This document shows, piece by piece, positions 1 to 10,553 of a DNA stretch of 64,000 nucleotides. The position numbers were made by a program, and so were the translations under genes. The notes beneath the pieces were generated by a model that saw nothing but the letters and a program-made list of their open reading frames with translations, did no database searches and was not told where the DNA came from. Each line of letters begins with the position of its first letter. The stretch's first letter is position 1. Location: positions 163,919 through 227,918 of the forward strand of contig JAGPNK010000031.1 of the NCBI GenBank assembly GCA_020746835.1, in the 5' to 3' direction. The DNA comes from Stachybotrys elegans. Its lineage: Eukaryota > Ascomycota > Sordariomycetes > Hypocreales > Stachybotryaceae.

Positions 1-302
1 CAGGATTGTCGATACCATCTACCTGATTGTCTTTTATCAGGCACTCTCGCACGTTGAGTTGGCTTAACAAGACCTGGAGAGCAGAGTAATGGTCATTGTC
101 TAAAAATTCGCTGACTGCTAGCTCACGAATTTTGGGGTCAGCGAGGCACACGCCCACCCTCCTGGCACTGGTAGCTTCGATGATTATATCGACGGCGAGA
201 ACCATGTAAGTCGGATCAGCCCAGCTACCCTGAATGTCCCCTACTTCTTGCAGATTTCCTAGGAAAGTTTGCTCAATGTAATCTCTGCAGATCATCTTAC
301 TT
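1..302 (-). CDS. MSH2-like MutS-family fragment (left-arm copy, runs off window edge)
   Basis: The reverse strand is open from about 297 to the window edge. It reads as the end of MutS domain I and domain II (connector) of MSH2: GNLQEVGD, then LAVDI, VGVCLADPKIRELAVSEFLD and QLNVRECLI. In canonical MSH2 the matching segment reads roughly GNLQDVE, VGVCFADASVRELGVSEFLDND and QLGVKECL. The frame has no stop up to base 1, so the rest lies outside the window. It is closely related to the copy at 8,859-10,553, sharing EATxAR, RVGVC/KVGVC and QLNVRECLI, and lies in the left arm of a large inverted duplication. MSH2 normally recognises mismatches as a heterodimer with MSH3 or MSH6. Whether this copy does anything is unknown. 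The start is unclear; an upstream exon may exist at 346-538. Confidence 0.6.
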
Positions 303-345
303 GAATCAGTTTAGGTGCTTTGCAGAGGGATGGACGGTGTGTGTA

Positions 346-538
346 CCTTGCGTGTTTGACGCTTATTGGCATGCGAGCTCAGGACGAAGAGGCTCCGATC
401 ACACGATGCCTGGCCGTGTCGCTTTGGAAAGTCGCAGCTAGGAGGGCTCAGCGCCTCATCGATATTAGTATGGCCAAGGCAGCTGGCTATATAAGCGCAC
501 GCAAGAGCCGCATGCCCCCTATTCCTATTTCTCCCCAC
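346..538 (-). other. Conserved upstream open frame of the left-arm MSH2-like copy (candidate 5' exon)
   Basis: This reverse-strand open frame (GHTNIDEAL, then FPKRHGQASC) aligns in the same phase with 8,631-8,796 in the right arm (GHISIAEAL, FPTKRDDQTSC). Many of the differences fall at third codon positions. Both copies have CAAG followed by GTACAC, a possible conserved 5' splice site, and a TAAG or TTAG just before the ATG of the MSH2-like frame. This suggests a spliced 5' exon, but the product resembles nothing I recognise. Confidence 0.35.
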
Positions 539-1700
539 TTGGATTCACGGTGGGGGCTAAGACTCTCCTACTCTCTTCTGACAGTGTAACCCAAATGGTG
601 TCCTCCCCATCCATATACATACTCAGCCTAGACCGGGTCTGACTGGCTCTTGGGTATGCTGGCAGGAATGGTTTCGAACATCACGCTGCATGATCTAGGG
701 CAATGGCAGGGTTTTGCCCCCTGCACATGACCATGGGGCATTGCCAGCTCACGGACAGCGGACAAGATGAAGCAAGGCCTACCAAAGAAGTTGTCTATTT
801 CTGCTCTCGGCCAGCCTCTGGCATGAATCAATCATATCCTCTTCATAGGTACACTGTACCTATAGAAATCTTGTGAGGGACGGCAAGGAAAGTATCCCAT
901 GCCTCTGCAGTCATTTCAGCAAACCCATTTGGCTGCTTCGTCGCGTCGGTGCCGCTACGTGCCCGCCAAAATGGCACAGACTAATTGCTATACCTCTGGA
1001 GTAATGTATCGAATCGGAGTAAGGCACCAAAGGAAGCACGAGCTTGGTGGAATATCGCGAGGCTGTTGTCAAGCGAGGAGAGCAAGTTGCTTCGGGAGGA
1101 ACAGGATAATCAAGGGAGCGAGTGAGACCAATGTTGGAAGTGATCAAGATCGAATTCAAGTCATTTTTCTGCAATTGCCGCCGGAATCATGGGGTTTCGC
1201 GTTGATGTATCATCCCGGTTGAGCCTCCGTCCCTCGTCCCCTCGCCTCCCAGATAGCCGTCTACCTGCCTCGATGGCATCCAGACGGCCTGACTCATTCC
1301 CTGCATAGAGTATTGTTGGCCGCCGCAAATAATCGCCAGACCCTTGCTCTGTAATCACCCCCGCTAACCTCTGAACCAGAAACAGCAAGTAGCCTTGGAG
1401 GCGGTCAAAGCGATTACCTGGGCGGAAGTGCTGCTCACAGACAGTAGAAGATAGCAGGTCCATTTCCTATGGAACTTGGATTGGGTCACCTGTACGGCTC
1501 AAGGATAGACCATGCACATTGCCACGACCCTCTTCCTCTTCCTGAAGCGAATCATCAGCATCCGATTAATGGATAGAGCCGACCCCCCCCGGTCCGTCCA
1601 CACCAGCACCTGCATATCTTTCCAGTTACAAGCCATGAACCAACTCAGCGTCCAGCGCCAATCATTTCAGTAACCCTTGCACATGCCAAGGCAACTTGTG

Positions 1701-2402
1701 CACACTGCTGATGGGGACCGGTAAGAAGGGGGTGGGCAGTGGCGTGGGAGTAGAGAGCTCGGGACGACTGTCCCTTGCTGCGCACCGACAAGGATGGCGT
1801 CAGCCATGGGAGACATATCACCAGTCAAAGGCATCTGGATGCATTGGGTATTTGTTTGAACAGAAGGAAAGAAGTGGTTCGGACGGAAGGAGTAACTTTC
1901 AGGCCATTCAAGCACCGAGCCGAGCCATCTCGGAGCAGTTTTTTTCCTCCGGTTGACTCACCGCAGCATTCATCGGCTACTGGACTCTTACAACCAGATG
2001 ACATTGCCAATATGTTGTTTGCGATGGGCCGCTGGTCGTGGTTGTCTTGCCCCTCCTACGTACGGTAGACTCATGGGCATATGAGAGAGCTCACAAGGCC
2101 CGCCGTTTGCCTATGCGAAAGTCTTGCTGAGTCCATCCGTCAGATCGGCTCTAATAGATTTGAATTTGGGGGTGCCAGAAAAATGGAGAGTGTCTGATAT
2201 GAAGCTTGCTGCGCGCCGAAAATGTCCCGCGGGCTTAGCGCCGGACAGAAGTTGGCCAAAAAGGCTTCACGTCGCTTACTCTTTCTAGAAATAAGGGGGC
2301 ATGTTGTTGCGCGCCCAGCTACTACGCCGAGCCGTGCTTCCCTGGCATCTCGCCATCGATTTCGGCTGCAGGCCAATGCAACCCCTGGCCTCGACACTGG
2401 TC
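1701..2402. other. Non-genic stretch with no recognised element
   Basis: Only short, overlapping open frames of random appearance occur. Homology to the right arm (near 7,200-7,345) fades out here. No gene is supported. Confidence 0.5.
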
Positions 2403-3340
2403 CGTGCCCTTCGCAGTTCAGGACATTCCGGAATATGCAACAGCTGATTGGACAGTGCTCCGGCCGGCTGCTCAGCGATTGGACAGTGCTCCGGCTGGCT
2501 GATCATTGCATTCTCGAGGTTTGGCACTGAGCTTTGGCCATACTCAGTGTGGGTCGTCGGCGTCCTCAGCACGATGAAATGCAGTGCCAGACGACAGGCT
2601 GAGCCGTTATTCGGGGGTTCCGGGGCGCTTCCATTGGCTGTTCATGGTCATTCTTGCAATACCGGAAGCAGGGGACTTTGCCACCCCTGACATTAACCAT
2701 TCACTTTTCAAGCTGTCAGAGATCCCAGAATGCCAGCTTGCACCATCGGAGGATGTCCTATTGGGCATCCATGCAGTCTCTCGCGGCTGCAGGATGTAAA
2801 GGGTCGGAGCGATTGCTAATAATAGGGAGAGACAGTCTGTCATATCCGCTGTTACGTTCATGGACACTGAGGCATCATCAGACATGCGCACCATAACTGG
2901 CCAGTGGGATATGTGTGACAAGCAAGGCTCTACTCCATCGCCTTAGCCTCTGGTGGACGTCGTGGCTGCTGTACGAGTGATGAGGCTGAGCTAGTAAATC
3001 AGCGTCAAGCCACGCGGTTCCCTACTGCTGAGCAGCTGGCCGGAGCACCGTCCAATCGGTGAGCAGCCGGCCGGAGCACTGTCCAATCAGCTGTTACATA
3101 TTCCGGGAACGCCATTTCATCGTGCTGACGCCGACGACCCACACTGAGTGTGGTCAAAGCTCAGTGCCAAACCTCTAGAATGCAATGATCAGCCAGCCGG
3201 GGCACTGTCCAATCGCTGAGCAGCCGGCCGGAGCACTGTCCAACCTGCCTCTGTAAAGGGAAAGGTCCGGCTTCAAAACGCAACCTGCAGCTAAATCAAC
3301 GCCTAGCTGCAAGAGGAAAGGTCATTACCAGGGGTAGACT
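2403..3340. mobile_element. TIR/MITE-family element, composite with internal inverted repeat
   Basis: The forward block at about 2,440-2,580 (TGATTGGACAGTGCTCCGGC, then a segment running to CAGCACGATGAAAT) reappears in reverse at about 3,040-3,235. The two blocks surround about 450 bp of unrelated sequence. The right border at 3,302-3,345 is the family's terminal motif (GCAAGAGGAAAGG, then CCAGGGGTAGACTTGA). The left border is eroded. The copy may be one foldback-like element or two insertions head to head. Confidence 0.6.
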
Positions 3341-3345
3341 TGATT

Positions 3346-4973
3346 GTAAGACAACAACTCGGCGATCTCGACCATTATCGCCGTTCGGTTGGTTCTTTGC
3401 CTTGCCCTTTAGGGCAATTGGTATTTGGTCCTCAGTGTGGCACTATTCGAGCAACCCGACACCCTCCCCCGACGTTATGCGCGGCCACCAGCCTGCTATG
3501 TTGCCATAAAACTACACCGCCTGAACCAACAACATTACCACCTTGATATCTATGCAGTATCAAGAATATTTCCTCTACATCTAATCATCCACATTACGTC
3601 AGCCATTCCTGTCAAGGCAGCAACCAGCCAGATTAAAGATAGATCTGCTATCCCGCAATCTAATGCTGATCTTTACTCTAAAACTTGCTTGTACTCGTGG
3701 TGCCCTTTGTGATCCTGGAGTGCAGGCAGATGGAGGAGGGGGTGGTTATAATACGCCTAGTCCAGTTTATGGCTGTATCGCCAGGGCAAGGGTAAGTGCA
3801 AGAGCAGGGGCCAGCCGTCATATGTGTCCCACCACACCAATATCAACCCGAAGCCCTTGCTTCCGGCGGCAGGTCGATGGCAGGGGTAGCCTTGATTATC
3901 ACCTTTCTGCTTGAACAGCGGCTTGCCTACCGGCCTAGGAAGTACCCTTGCCCTTACACCGATCCTAGGAATTTGGTTGGCTGCCTTGTCACCTCGAAGC
4001 TGCTACACGCGCCCACACACACCTCTCTGCAAGCATTGACGACTCAAGACCACAGGCATGGCGAGGGCACCGTGTTGAAGCCGGGGGCGGGCCGTAGCTA
4101 CGAGCACGAGCATGGCACTCTCGTACCAGAATGCACTGGCTAATCTTCGTCTTGCTCGCCGAACTTATCTCTTACTTGCTGCCGACTGACCTGAGCTCTC
4201 TGTGGGGAATCTACAAAGGGTACTTCTTCTAACATGGCCAGGATCAGCGATTAGTGACGACTTATTCAACTGCTGCCTTTGAAATCGATACGTCATTCCT
4301 CTTCCCTTCGTTTCACGTCTCTACTGATATACTAGCTACCTTTTAACCTTGTTCACCCAGGCCACTCAACGCCGGCCTTCAAGCATGCGCCGTCTTGCTC
4401 CATCGACGTACAGCTTGATCTCATCTTTGATTCAACCGATACTGCTCGACTACTTTTCTCCTCTTAGGGTATGTCGCCCTTATTATCCCGTTGCTTGACC
4501 AAGCATGCTCTCTCCATTGCTCTTATGTTCCAATGCTAACATACGCCTATCATACTTTATGTAGGAGTGCTGTCGCTGCCAGTAAACTTGGCTCAAGAGC
4601 ATCCAGGAAACCACGCCTGCTTGGCCCTTCTGTCGAGGAGAGAGCAAAGGTTCGCCCGAATCGAATCGTTTGATATACATCCATTGGCTACGAATTACGT
4701 GCAGCCCTCCGTTCGACCCATGGGCACCTGAGGCACTTGACGCCATAGCGAAGCCCGGGTGGCGGTAAAGAAGTACAATGACTAGGTAGGTGCAGACGCC
4801 TACTGGCGCATTTGCATCACGGGCTCGGCGATGTATACTCGGCGGCGGCTGTCCGAGCCTTACTTCCTATGCCAACCTACCTTGGCTTTTCATCCTTATC
4901 GCTATGATAGCGCTGAATTAATATCATGATCACTAACAAAGGCGCAACACCAGGCCTACTCGTCTGATCCGGC
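3346..4973. other. Intergenic region with one eroded element end
   Basis: No coding frame is supported. At 3,866-3,905 the string TGGCAGGGGTAGCCTTGATT matches the outer end of the TIR element family, preceded by GCTTCCGGCGGCAGG, which also occurs near 43,430. Pyrimidine-rich stretches at 4,290-4,480 could be promoter or 5' leader of the BAH-PHD gene. Confidence 0.4.
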
Positions 4974-6437
4974 ATGGAGCGCGTAGGCGATATCGAAGGC
5001 CACGTCTACTATATGACAAGAAAGCCAGAAAAGCAACCAAGTACGGCCAGAATAGGTGCAAAGGGAAAGTCACCCGCCTGCATAAAGCAAATACATATAT
5101 CGGCAAAGGGCACCACGGAAAAAAGAAGCAGTTTCCCAGCCCTGAGAGAGCCACCATCGGCTGCTTCGAATATCTGCCCATTCCAGGTAACATTGGCAAG
5201 AATACTACTGCATTGTTCAATTCTTTCAAGGCCTGGCTTCGGACTTACTATGCTGGACAGCCCCTTAGCCAGAATCGCTTCGAAAATCAATGTCACGATA
5301 TCCGAATGAATAAGGAAGCTGAAGGGACTCTCCACTTGACTGGTAACCAAGGCCCTAGGCGAGCCACTACGCATAGCACGAAGCTTACCAATCACCTGGC
5401 TCCATCTATTCACTGTTCTTCTGCCAAGCCAGTCAATGATACGCCCATATATTTGGTTCCAGAACGGCTAGATCGTGACGAAGCTCCCGAGGTGGAAGCC
5501 GTCAGGCTTGCTTCATGGTGGGAGAGCATGATCAAGTGTGACCATGCCGCTACTGAAGATTTCGTTATGGTCTACAATGCCCATAACAATCGTATCAGGA
5601 TAGCCCAGATACTGGAGATACGTGCTGCCGATGGACGTGAGCTCTATGCTCTAGTCGCCTGGATGCTCAGCCCCGACAATCTTCCCGAAAACACTATTTG
5701 CGGCAAGTCATTCATCGAGGGTCGCCAGTCGTATCACGGCAATCAAGAGCTGATCTGCTCTAACCAAGGTATACCATTCCGCACCCTGTCGGACCCATTA
5801 CATAACAACTCACTTCTTCATCTTTCAGGGGGTATTGTCCATCTCGCTAGGCTTCGCAGCCAAATATGTGTCAAGCATCTGGATGAGTTAGGTGGCTTCC
5901 GACCTGAGCCCCATCAATGGTACTGGCGACAGAAGTTCGATTGCTTTACCCGGGAGCTTTCTGTAAGAGTTGGCGAGACATTGATACAGACTTGAGGCTA
6001 ATGTCTGTGACCAGCACATAAAGACAGTGTGTACTTGCAATACCCCGGCGAACCCGGAAAAGATACTCATTGGATGCTCAAACGTGGAGTGCGGGGAATG
6101 GATGCATTACCGGTGCCTGTTCGACGACATGTTGACTCGACTTGGGGGGGAGGAGATAAATGGCAAACATCTGCAAGATAGAATTGTCAACGGAGATATC
6201 AGGATCTCTGGCAACGTCGAGCAAGCCAGCATGCCGCTGTCGGACGGCAGCACTCTCTACGGGACCAATTTCTCGATATTGGATGACATGGGTAGCCCCG
6301 CCGAAAACTATTTTGTGGCAACACTTAACCTCGTATCCAGCCCTGCTCATTGGAGGATTACCTATTGGAATGGTATCCGGATCCAGACAGACACAGTTCC
6401 ATGCTTGTGCTTGTTGTGCGGACAGGCTATTCCATAG
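4974..6437 (+). CDS. BAH-PHD chromatin reader protein
   Basis: The model joins 4,974-5,186, 5,231-5,768, 5,829-5,962 and 6,024-6,437, for about 432 residues. The 60-nt intron ending TTTCAG and the GTAAGA...AAG intron are well supported by protein continuity; the first, 44-nt intron is less sure. Residues about 145-265 form a BAH domain (WESMIKCDHAATEDFVMVYN, then NRIRIAQILEI and YHGNQELICSNQ). A PHD finger follows: CTC, CSNVECGEWMHYRC, and a final CLLC pair about 100 residues later. Fungal and plant BAH-PHD proteins, such as Neurospora EPR-1 and Arabidopsis EBS/SHL, read histone H3 methylation including H3K27me3. That role here is inference. The long spacer before the last Cys pair is unusual. 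The gene sits between the inverted duplication arms, among transposon relics. Confidence 0.7.
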
Positions 6438-7344
6438 TGCCATTAGTATATCTAACGATCAGACAATTCTGCAGTACGATGAGCTCTAGTAAGAACAATG
6501 TGAGTTGTCAAATGGTCAATCGACAGTCTGGCAGCAAGATTCCTCATGGGCCGAGGGCTTGCTGGTCAGTTGAGCCACCACTATCTTATTCGGATTAAAC
6601 TGGACGTTATGGTTCTCTGTGTAAATAAAGAGAACGCAGACAGCCCAGCCAGTATCCTCCTGTGGCAGAGCAGAGAGACTGGACGAACCAGGCGAGCGAA
6701 ACGAAGCAAGAAGCGGCCCAGAAGTCGCAGGCGATGTCGCGCCGGGGTTGTCGGTGGAATCCTGCTTGATCGGCTCGACGTGGGGAGCGAAATCAAGTTG
6801 GCTGTATTCATGGTGATGCAGCCACTCTAGGTAGCAAAGCAATGCATTTGGCATCCAAGCCCCTCGACCGCGGGGTTAGTCGGCGTGGCTAGTATCAAAC
6901 CAGTCACATCTAGAGTCCCTGTACAGTTACTTCCGTGGTATCATCAAAGAGGTGAGTGACGGAGGCTGAATGATGGACCCCATTGCTGTTCGAGTGGGTC
7001 ATCTAGGATCCATATGCCATGAGATGATGATGGAGCGGCCGACCGGAGCACTGTCCAATCAGCTTTTGTGTGCTCCGGAACCACATTGACCTGTAGCCAA
7101 AATCGAAGTGTAAGAGGAAAGTACGGCTCGGCGCTAGCATCCGGCACTAATATTTCCGGATCAGACACTCGCCATTTCGCAGGCGTGTCAGAGCAAGTCT
7201 TCCGCATGGCGAATGTGAGCTGTCTCGCGGAATCGACCGTGCGTATGAGGGCGAGACAGCCACGACCAGTGGTTCACCGATGCAAACAGCAGATTAACAA
7301 GCCCATCCGATTGTACCCCGGTGAATCAGCTGGAGGAAGAACCT
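6438..7344. other. Intergenic region with a fragment of the TIR element at 7,030-7,125
   Basis: Short overlapping frames only. Positions 7,030-7,125 contain GGCCGACCGGAGCACTGTCC, AATCAGCTTTTGTGTGCTCCGG and GTAAGAGGAAAG, which is the right half of the dispersed TIR element in the plus orientation. Confidence 0.5.
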
Positions 7345-9290
7345 TTGGCAACACAAGCTGCCTTGGCAAGGAATACCGGGCTGGGTGACGTCGCACGCTC
7401 GTTGGCTCGCGGCTTGCAACTGGAAGCCCATGTGCAGGTGCCGATGCGGACGGACCAGGGGGGTACCCAATTGAGAAAGAGACGAGAGCAAGCGAACCAT
7501 AAAATAGAGTGGGCCAATGTCCCATGCCATGGTGGTCGGACCAGAAGGGTCAACACGCATGCTAATAATCCGCACTTGGAAGAGGCAGAGGGGTGTGGCA
7601 ATCCCATCGTCTTGACCCGCACAGGGGTCCCAATCCAAGTTTATGGGAAGTGGACCCGTCTGCCACACTATTATCTACGACGACAATGTCTGTGAGCAGC
7701 ACTTCCGCCCGGATAATCACCTTGACCGCCCAAGGCTGCTTGCCATTTCTTGTTCAAACGTGTAGGAGCAAGGGCCAGCGATTAATTACATGTAGCGGTC
7801 AACAATACTGTATGCAGGGATGAAGCGGGCCGTCGGGATCTCAGCAAGACTGGCGAGCGGGCGAAGAATGGAGGCTGAATGACCGCACCGGATCACACAT
7901 CAGGCGAAGCCCCTTGCTTCCGGCAGTAATCGCAGAAAATGGCGTTAATTCGAGCTTCATTACCTCTAGTGTTGTTCTTATTCCCTCCCTTGGTTATTCT
8001 GTTCCTCCTCGAGCAACTCGCGGCATTCCAAGCTTGTGCCCCCTTTGGTAGCGGATATCGTTACTGTTTCCCTTGTAACCCCAGAGCCTCTGTACAGCGC
8101 TTGCCTGTAGTTCCAACCCTTACTCCGACTTGGTATATGGCCTCAGAGAGGTGGGTCGATTGGTCCACGCAATTTTGCATGTCGAGAAATGCGGGCGCGG
8201 ACCAGCGTTGAGGTGACGAGGCAGCCAAACGGGGTCGATGAAGTGATTGCAGGGATATGAGATGCTTCCCTGTCTGCCACAAAGTTCCTGCAGGCGTAGG
8301 GCGCCTATGGAGCGAGTATGACTGGCTCCCGCCAAAGACTGGCCAAGAACAGAGACCTGAAGCTTCATTGGCTGGCCTTACTTCATCCTGTCCGTGATTT
8401 GGCAATGCCCCTTGCTTATACGCATAGGGAATTGCCCTAGATCACGGAGCGTGTCGAAATCACCTGCGCCGGCATATTCAAGGGTCAGTCAAAAACCCGG
8501 TCTAGGTCGAGTCTATGGACAGGGAGAAGATCGCTCAGGTTACACGGTCAGAATAGAGTTGGAGAGTCCTGGCCCCCACCATGAATCCGAATGGGGATAA
8601 ATAGGAATAGGGGGGGCATGCGGCTCTTGCTTGCGCTTGTACGGTCGTCTGTTCCGTGGCCACATCAGTATCGCTGAGGCGTTGAGCACTCTTCACGACC
8701 GCTTTCCAACGAAGCGAGACGACCAAACATCGTGTGGGCGGAACCTCTCCGCCCTACGTTTACATGCCATTGAAGGCTCCAACATCGAAGCACAAGGTAC
8801 ACACTCCGCCCATCTCTACACGGTTCTTCTAAAAGGCGCACGAACTAAGTCAAGTTAGATGGTTTGCATAGTGCACGAGGGCATCTCACCTACCGGACAC
8901 CATAGGAATTCGGAAGGTATAGAAGAGCCACCCGCCAACTCTTCAATTGATCCCATATGGCATTTCGAATGCACCAATCCTTTGGAAGTTCTCCTCGATT
9001 ACAAGCAACTCGTCCTGCTACAGAAGAGAATAGTCGAATCCAGAGGGCGGGATTGCACTGAGCGAGATTCAACTTCTAGAATTCTCGCCGTTGATATAAC
9101 TGTCGAAGCTACTGGTGCCAGGAAAGTGGGCGTCTGCTTTGTCGATGTTCTCGAGCTGGTGGTCGACGAATTTCCAGACAGCGACTGCTACTTGGCCCTG
9201 CAGGCCTTGATGATCCAACTCAACGTGCGGGAGTGTCTCATAAGAGCTGGTCAGGGAGATGGTGTTAACAATCATGAGCTGGCTAGCCTC
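7345..9290 (+). repeat. Right arm of the inverted segmental duplication
   Basis: This is the forward counterpart of 1-1,700 reversed. It carries about 1.2 kb of non-coding sequence, a conserved short open frame (8,631-8,796) and the start of the MSH2-like frame. Because the left copy is cut by the window edge, the true end of similarity is unknown and probably extends further into 9,290-10,553. Confidence 0.85.
8631..8796 (+). other. Conserved upstream open frame (candidate 5' exon of the MSH2-like gene)
   Basis: The frame encodes GHISIAEAL and FPTKRDDQTSCGRNL, matching the left-arm copy in phase. It ends at CAAG followed by GTACAC, a possible donor. A candidate acceptor (TTAG) lies directly before the ATG at 8,859. 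If spliced, it would add an N-terminal piece in place of the missing MutS domain I. No known domain is seen. Confidence 0.35.
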
Positions 9291-10553
9291 CATCGGGCAG
9301 TTAGGAGTTGCAACATCACCATAACCGAGCGACCTGCCGATGATTTTAGAAGCCAAGGTATCGAGGAAAAGCTGGACCAACTCGTCGTCAGGCGCAATAT
9401 AGTCACAGCGGAGTCATGTCAAGCAAACCAGCCGCTAGCGATGGGCACGATTGCGGCTCTCATCAACTACCCGGGTATTGCGACGGAGACCTCCAAGAGA
9501 GGGTGGTACCGCTTCTGCCGCTACGATCCGAATATGTTTGCAAGCATTGATTCTGCGGCACTCAAGGCGTTGAGAGTCTTTCCGGAACATAGCAGCGACA
9601 CGGAAAGCGTATACCAACTTCTGAACCACTGTCAAACGGGAATAGGCAGCTGCTTATTGGCCAAATGGCTCAGGCAACCTTTGAAGAGCAAGCCACAGAT
9701 CGAAGGGCGCCAGAAGCTTATCACCATATTTTGTTCCAACATAATGCTTAGGGAAGCAGTACAAGCTTTCCTCCGATCGGACCTCGACTTACATCCCTTA
9801 TGCTGGCACTGCCATGGAGAGGGATGGCCGAACTCGAGAAACGCCATTGGCATATACATATTGGCATTTCGGCTATTGGAACTGATAAGAATATTGGAGG
9901 GGCCAACAGCAGAGACAGATCGAGAGCCTTTACGCACGGCATATAAAGCTCCTCTTATGGATGTGTCCAAGAGTCTTGGCACATTACTGAGGCTGCCTCG
10001 GGAGATGAAAGAATACGAATGCCATACTTACAAACGGTTAGATCAGTCCGAAATTTGCCGCGTTGCATCATCTTATTGCCCTGTGCTCGAGAGGCTATCA
10101 TACCTATTGGCGCACATCGACGTTATTACCTCACTGGCACAGCGCTTTACTGAAGCCAACTCTGGTTGTTATACTTTCCCTACAATCGATGCTGGTGAAA
10201 ATGCTGGAGTGCGTCTGAAAGGCGTGCGCCGTCTCGGCAAAGATGGAGAGGGGTCGATCGATGTCGACTGTACCAAACGCCGGTGCAACAAACTTGGTAC
10301 CCATATCATTGCGAGACCCAATGACTTTCCCAAGATTGGCGTTGTTGCTTTGTTGGCGCAGATCGGCTGCTTTGTGCCCTGTTCGGAGGCTAAGCTACCA
10401 ATCTTCACCTCTATCGTCGCCGGGCAGGGAATGCTTAATGCAGCCAATGCTTGCCCTTCAGGCTTTCTTGGGACTCTTATTCTTGTTGATAAAGGTCCAA
10501 GAAACCCCTTGCCCAGTAGCCGTCAGGATACAACGAATAAGGGTCCAGCTTAA
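8859..10553 (+). CDS. MSH2-like MutS paralogue lacking the P-loop
   Basis: A 564-codon intronless frame reads as MSH2 from domain II into the ATPase domain. Landmarks are VGVCFVDV and QLNVRECLI (domain II), GTIAALINYPG, DSAALKALRVFP and YQLLNHCQTGIGSCLLAKWL (domain III lever), SSYCPVLERLSYLLAHIDV, and GVVALLAQIGCFVPCSEAKL (ATPase domain). In intact MSH2 a Walker A loop (GPNMGGKST) precedes the GVIALMAQIGCFVPC segment; here IIARPNDFPKIG replaces it. Walker B, normally IIIDELGRG, reads LILVDKGPRN, so the catalytic Glu is gone. Domain I, part of the clamp region and the C-terminal end are missing. It cannot be a normal mismatch-repair ATPase. Yet a frame this long, this diverged and free of stops is unlikely in a neutral relic. 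It may be a young pseudogene or a repurposed, possibly dominant-interfering paralogue. Confidence 0.7.
   Translation: MVCIVHEGISPTGHHRNSEGIEEPPANSSIDPIWHFECTNPLEVLLDYKQLVLLQKRIVESRGRDCTERDSTSRILAVDITVEATGARKVGVCFVDVLELVVDEFPDSDCYLALQALMIQLNVRECLIRAGQGDGVNNHELASLHRAVRSCNITITERPADDFRSQGIEEKLDQLVVRRNIVTAESCQANQPLAMGTIAALINYPGIATETSKRGWYRFCRYDPNMFASIDSAALKALRVFPEHSSDTESVYQLLNHCQTGIGSCLLAKWLRQPLKSKPQIEGRQKLITIFCSNIMLREAVQAFLRSDLDLHPLCWHCHGEGWPNSRNAIGIYILAFRLLELIRILEGPTAETDREPLRTAYKAPLMDVSKSLGTLLRLPREMKEYECHTYKRLDQSEICRVASSYCPVLERLSYLLAHIDVITSLAQRFTEANSGCYTFPTIDAGENAGVRLKGVRRLGKDGEGSIDVDCTKRRCNKLGTHIIARPNDFPKIGVVALLAQIGCFVPCSEAKLPIFTSIVAGQGMLNAANACPSGFLGTLILVDKGPRNPLPSSRQDTTNKGPA

Larger units (their letters stand above)
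1..1700 (-). repeat. Left arm of an inverted segmental duplication
   Basis: Read in reverse, this stretch aligns with 7,345-9,290 read forward, in the same order and with few large gaps. Landmark matches include CTGTGAGCAGCACTTCCGCC (near 1,440 and 7,690), CAATACT.TATGCAGGGA (near 1,310 and 7,800), GAATAGGGGGCATGCGGCTC (near 520 and 8,610), and GTACACAC near 340 and 8,797. The right arm has an extra block near 7,470-7,550. The arm runs off the left edge. Similarity covers promoter-like and coding parts, so it is a genomic duplication and not only protein homology. Confidence 0.85.

Noticed and set aside
5187..5230. Treating the BAH gene as starting at 5,213
   Set aside because: No ATG-led domain boundary there. 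The in-phase upstream exon joined through GTAACA...TTTCAAG is more plausible, though the 44-nt intron is short.
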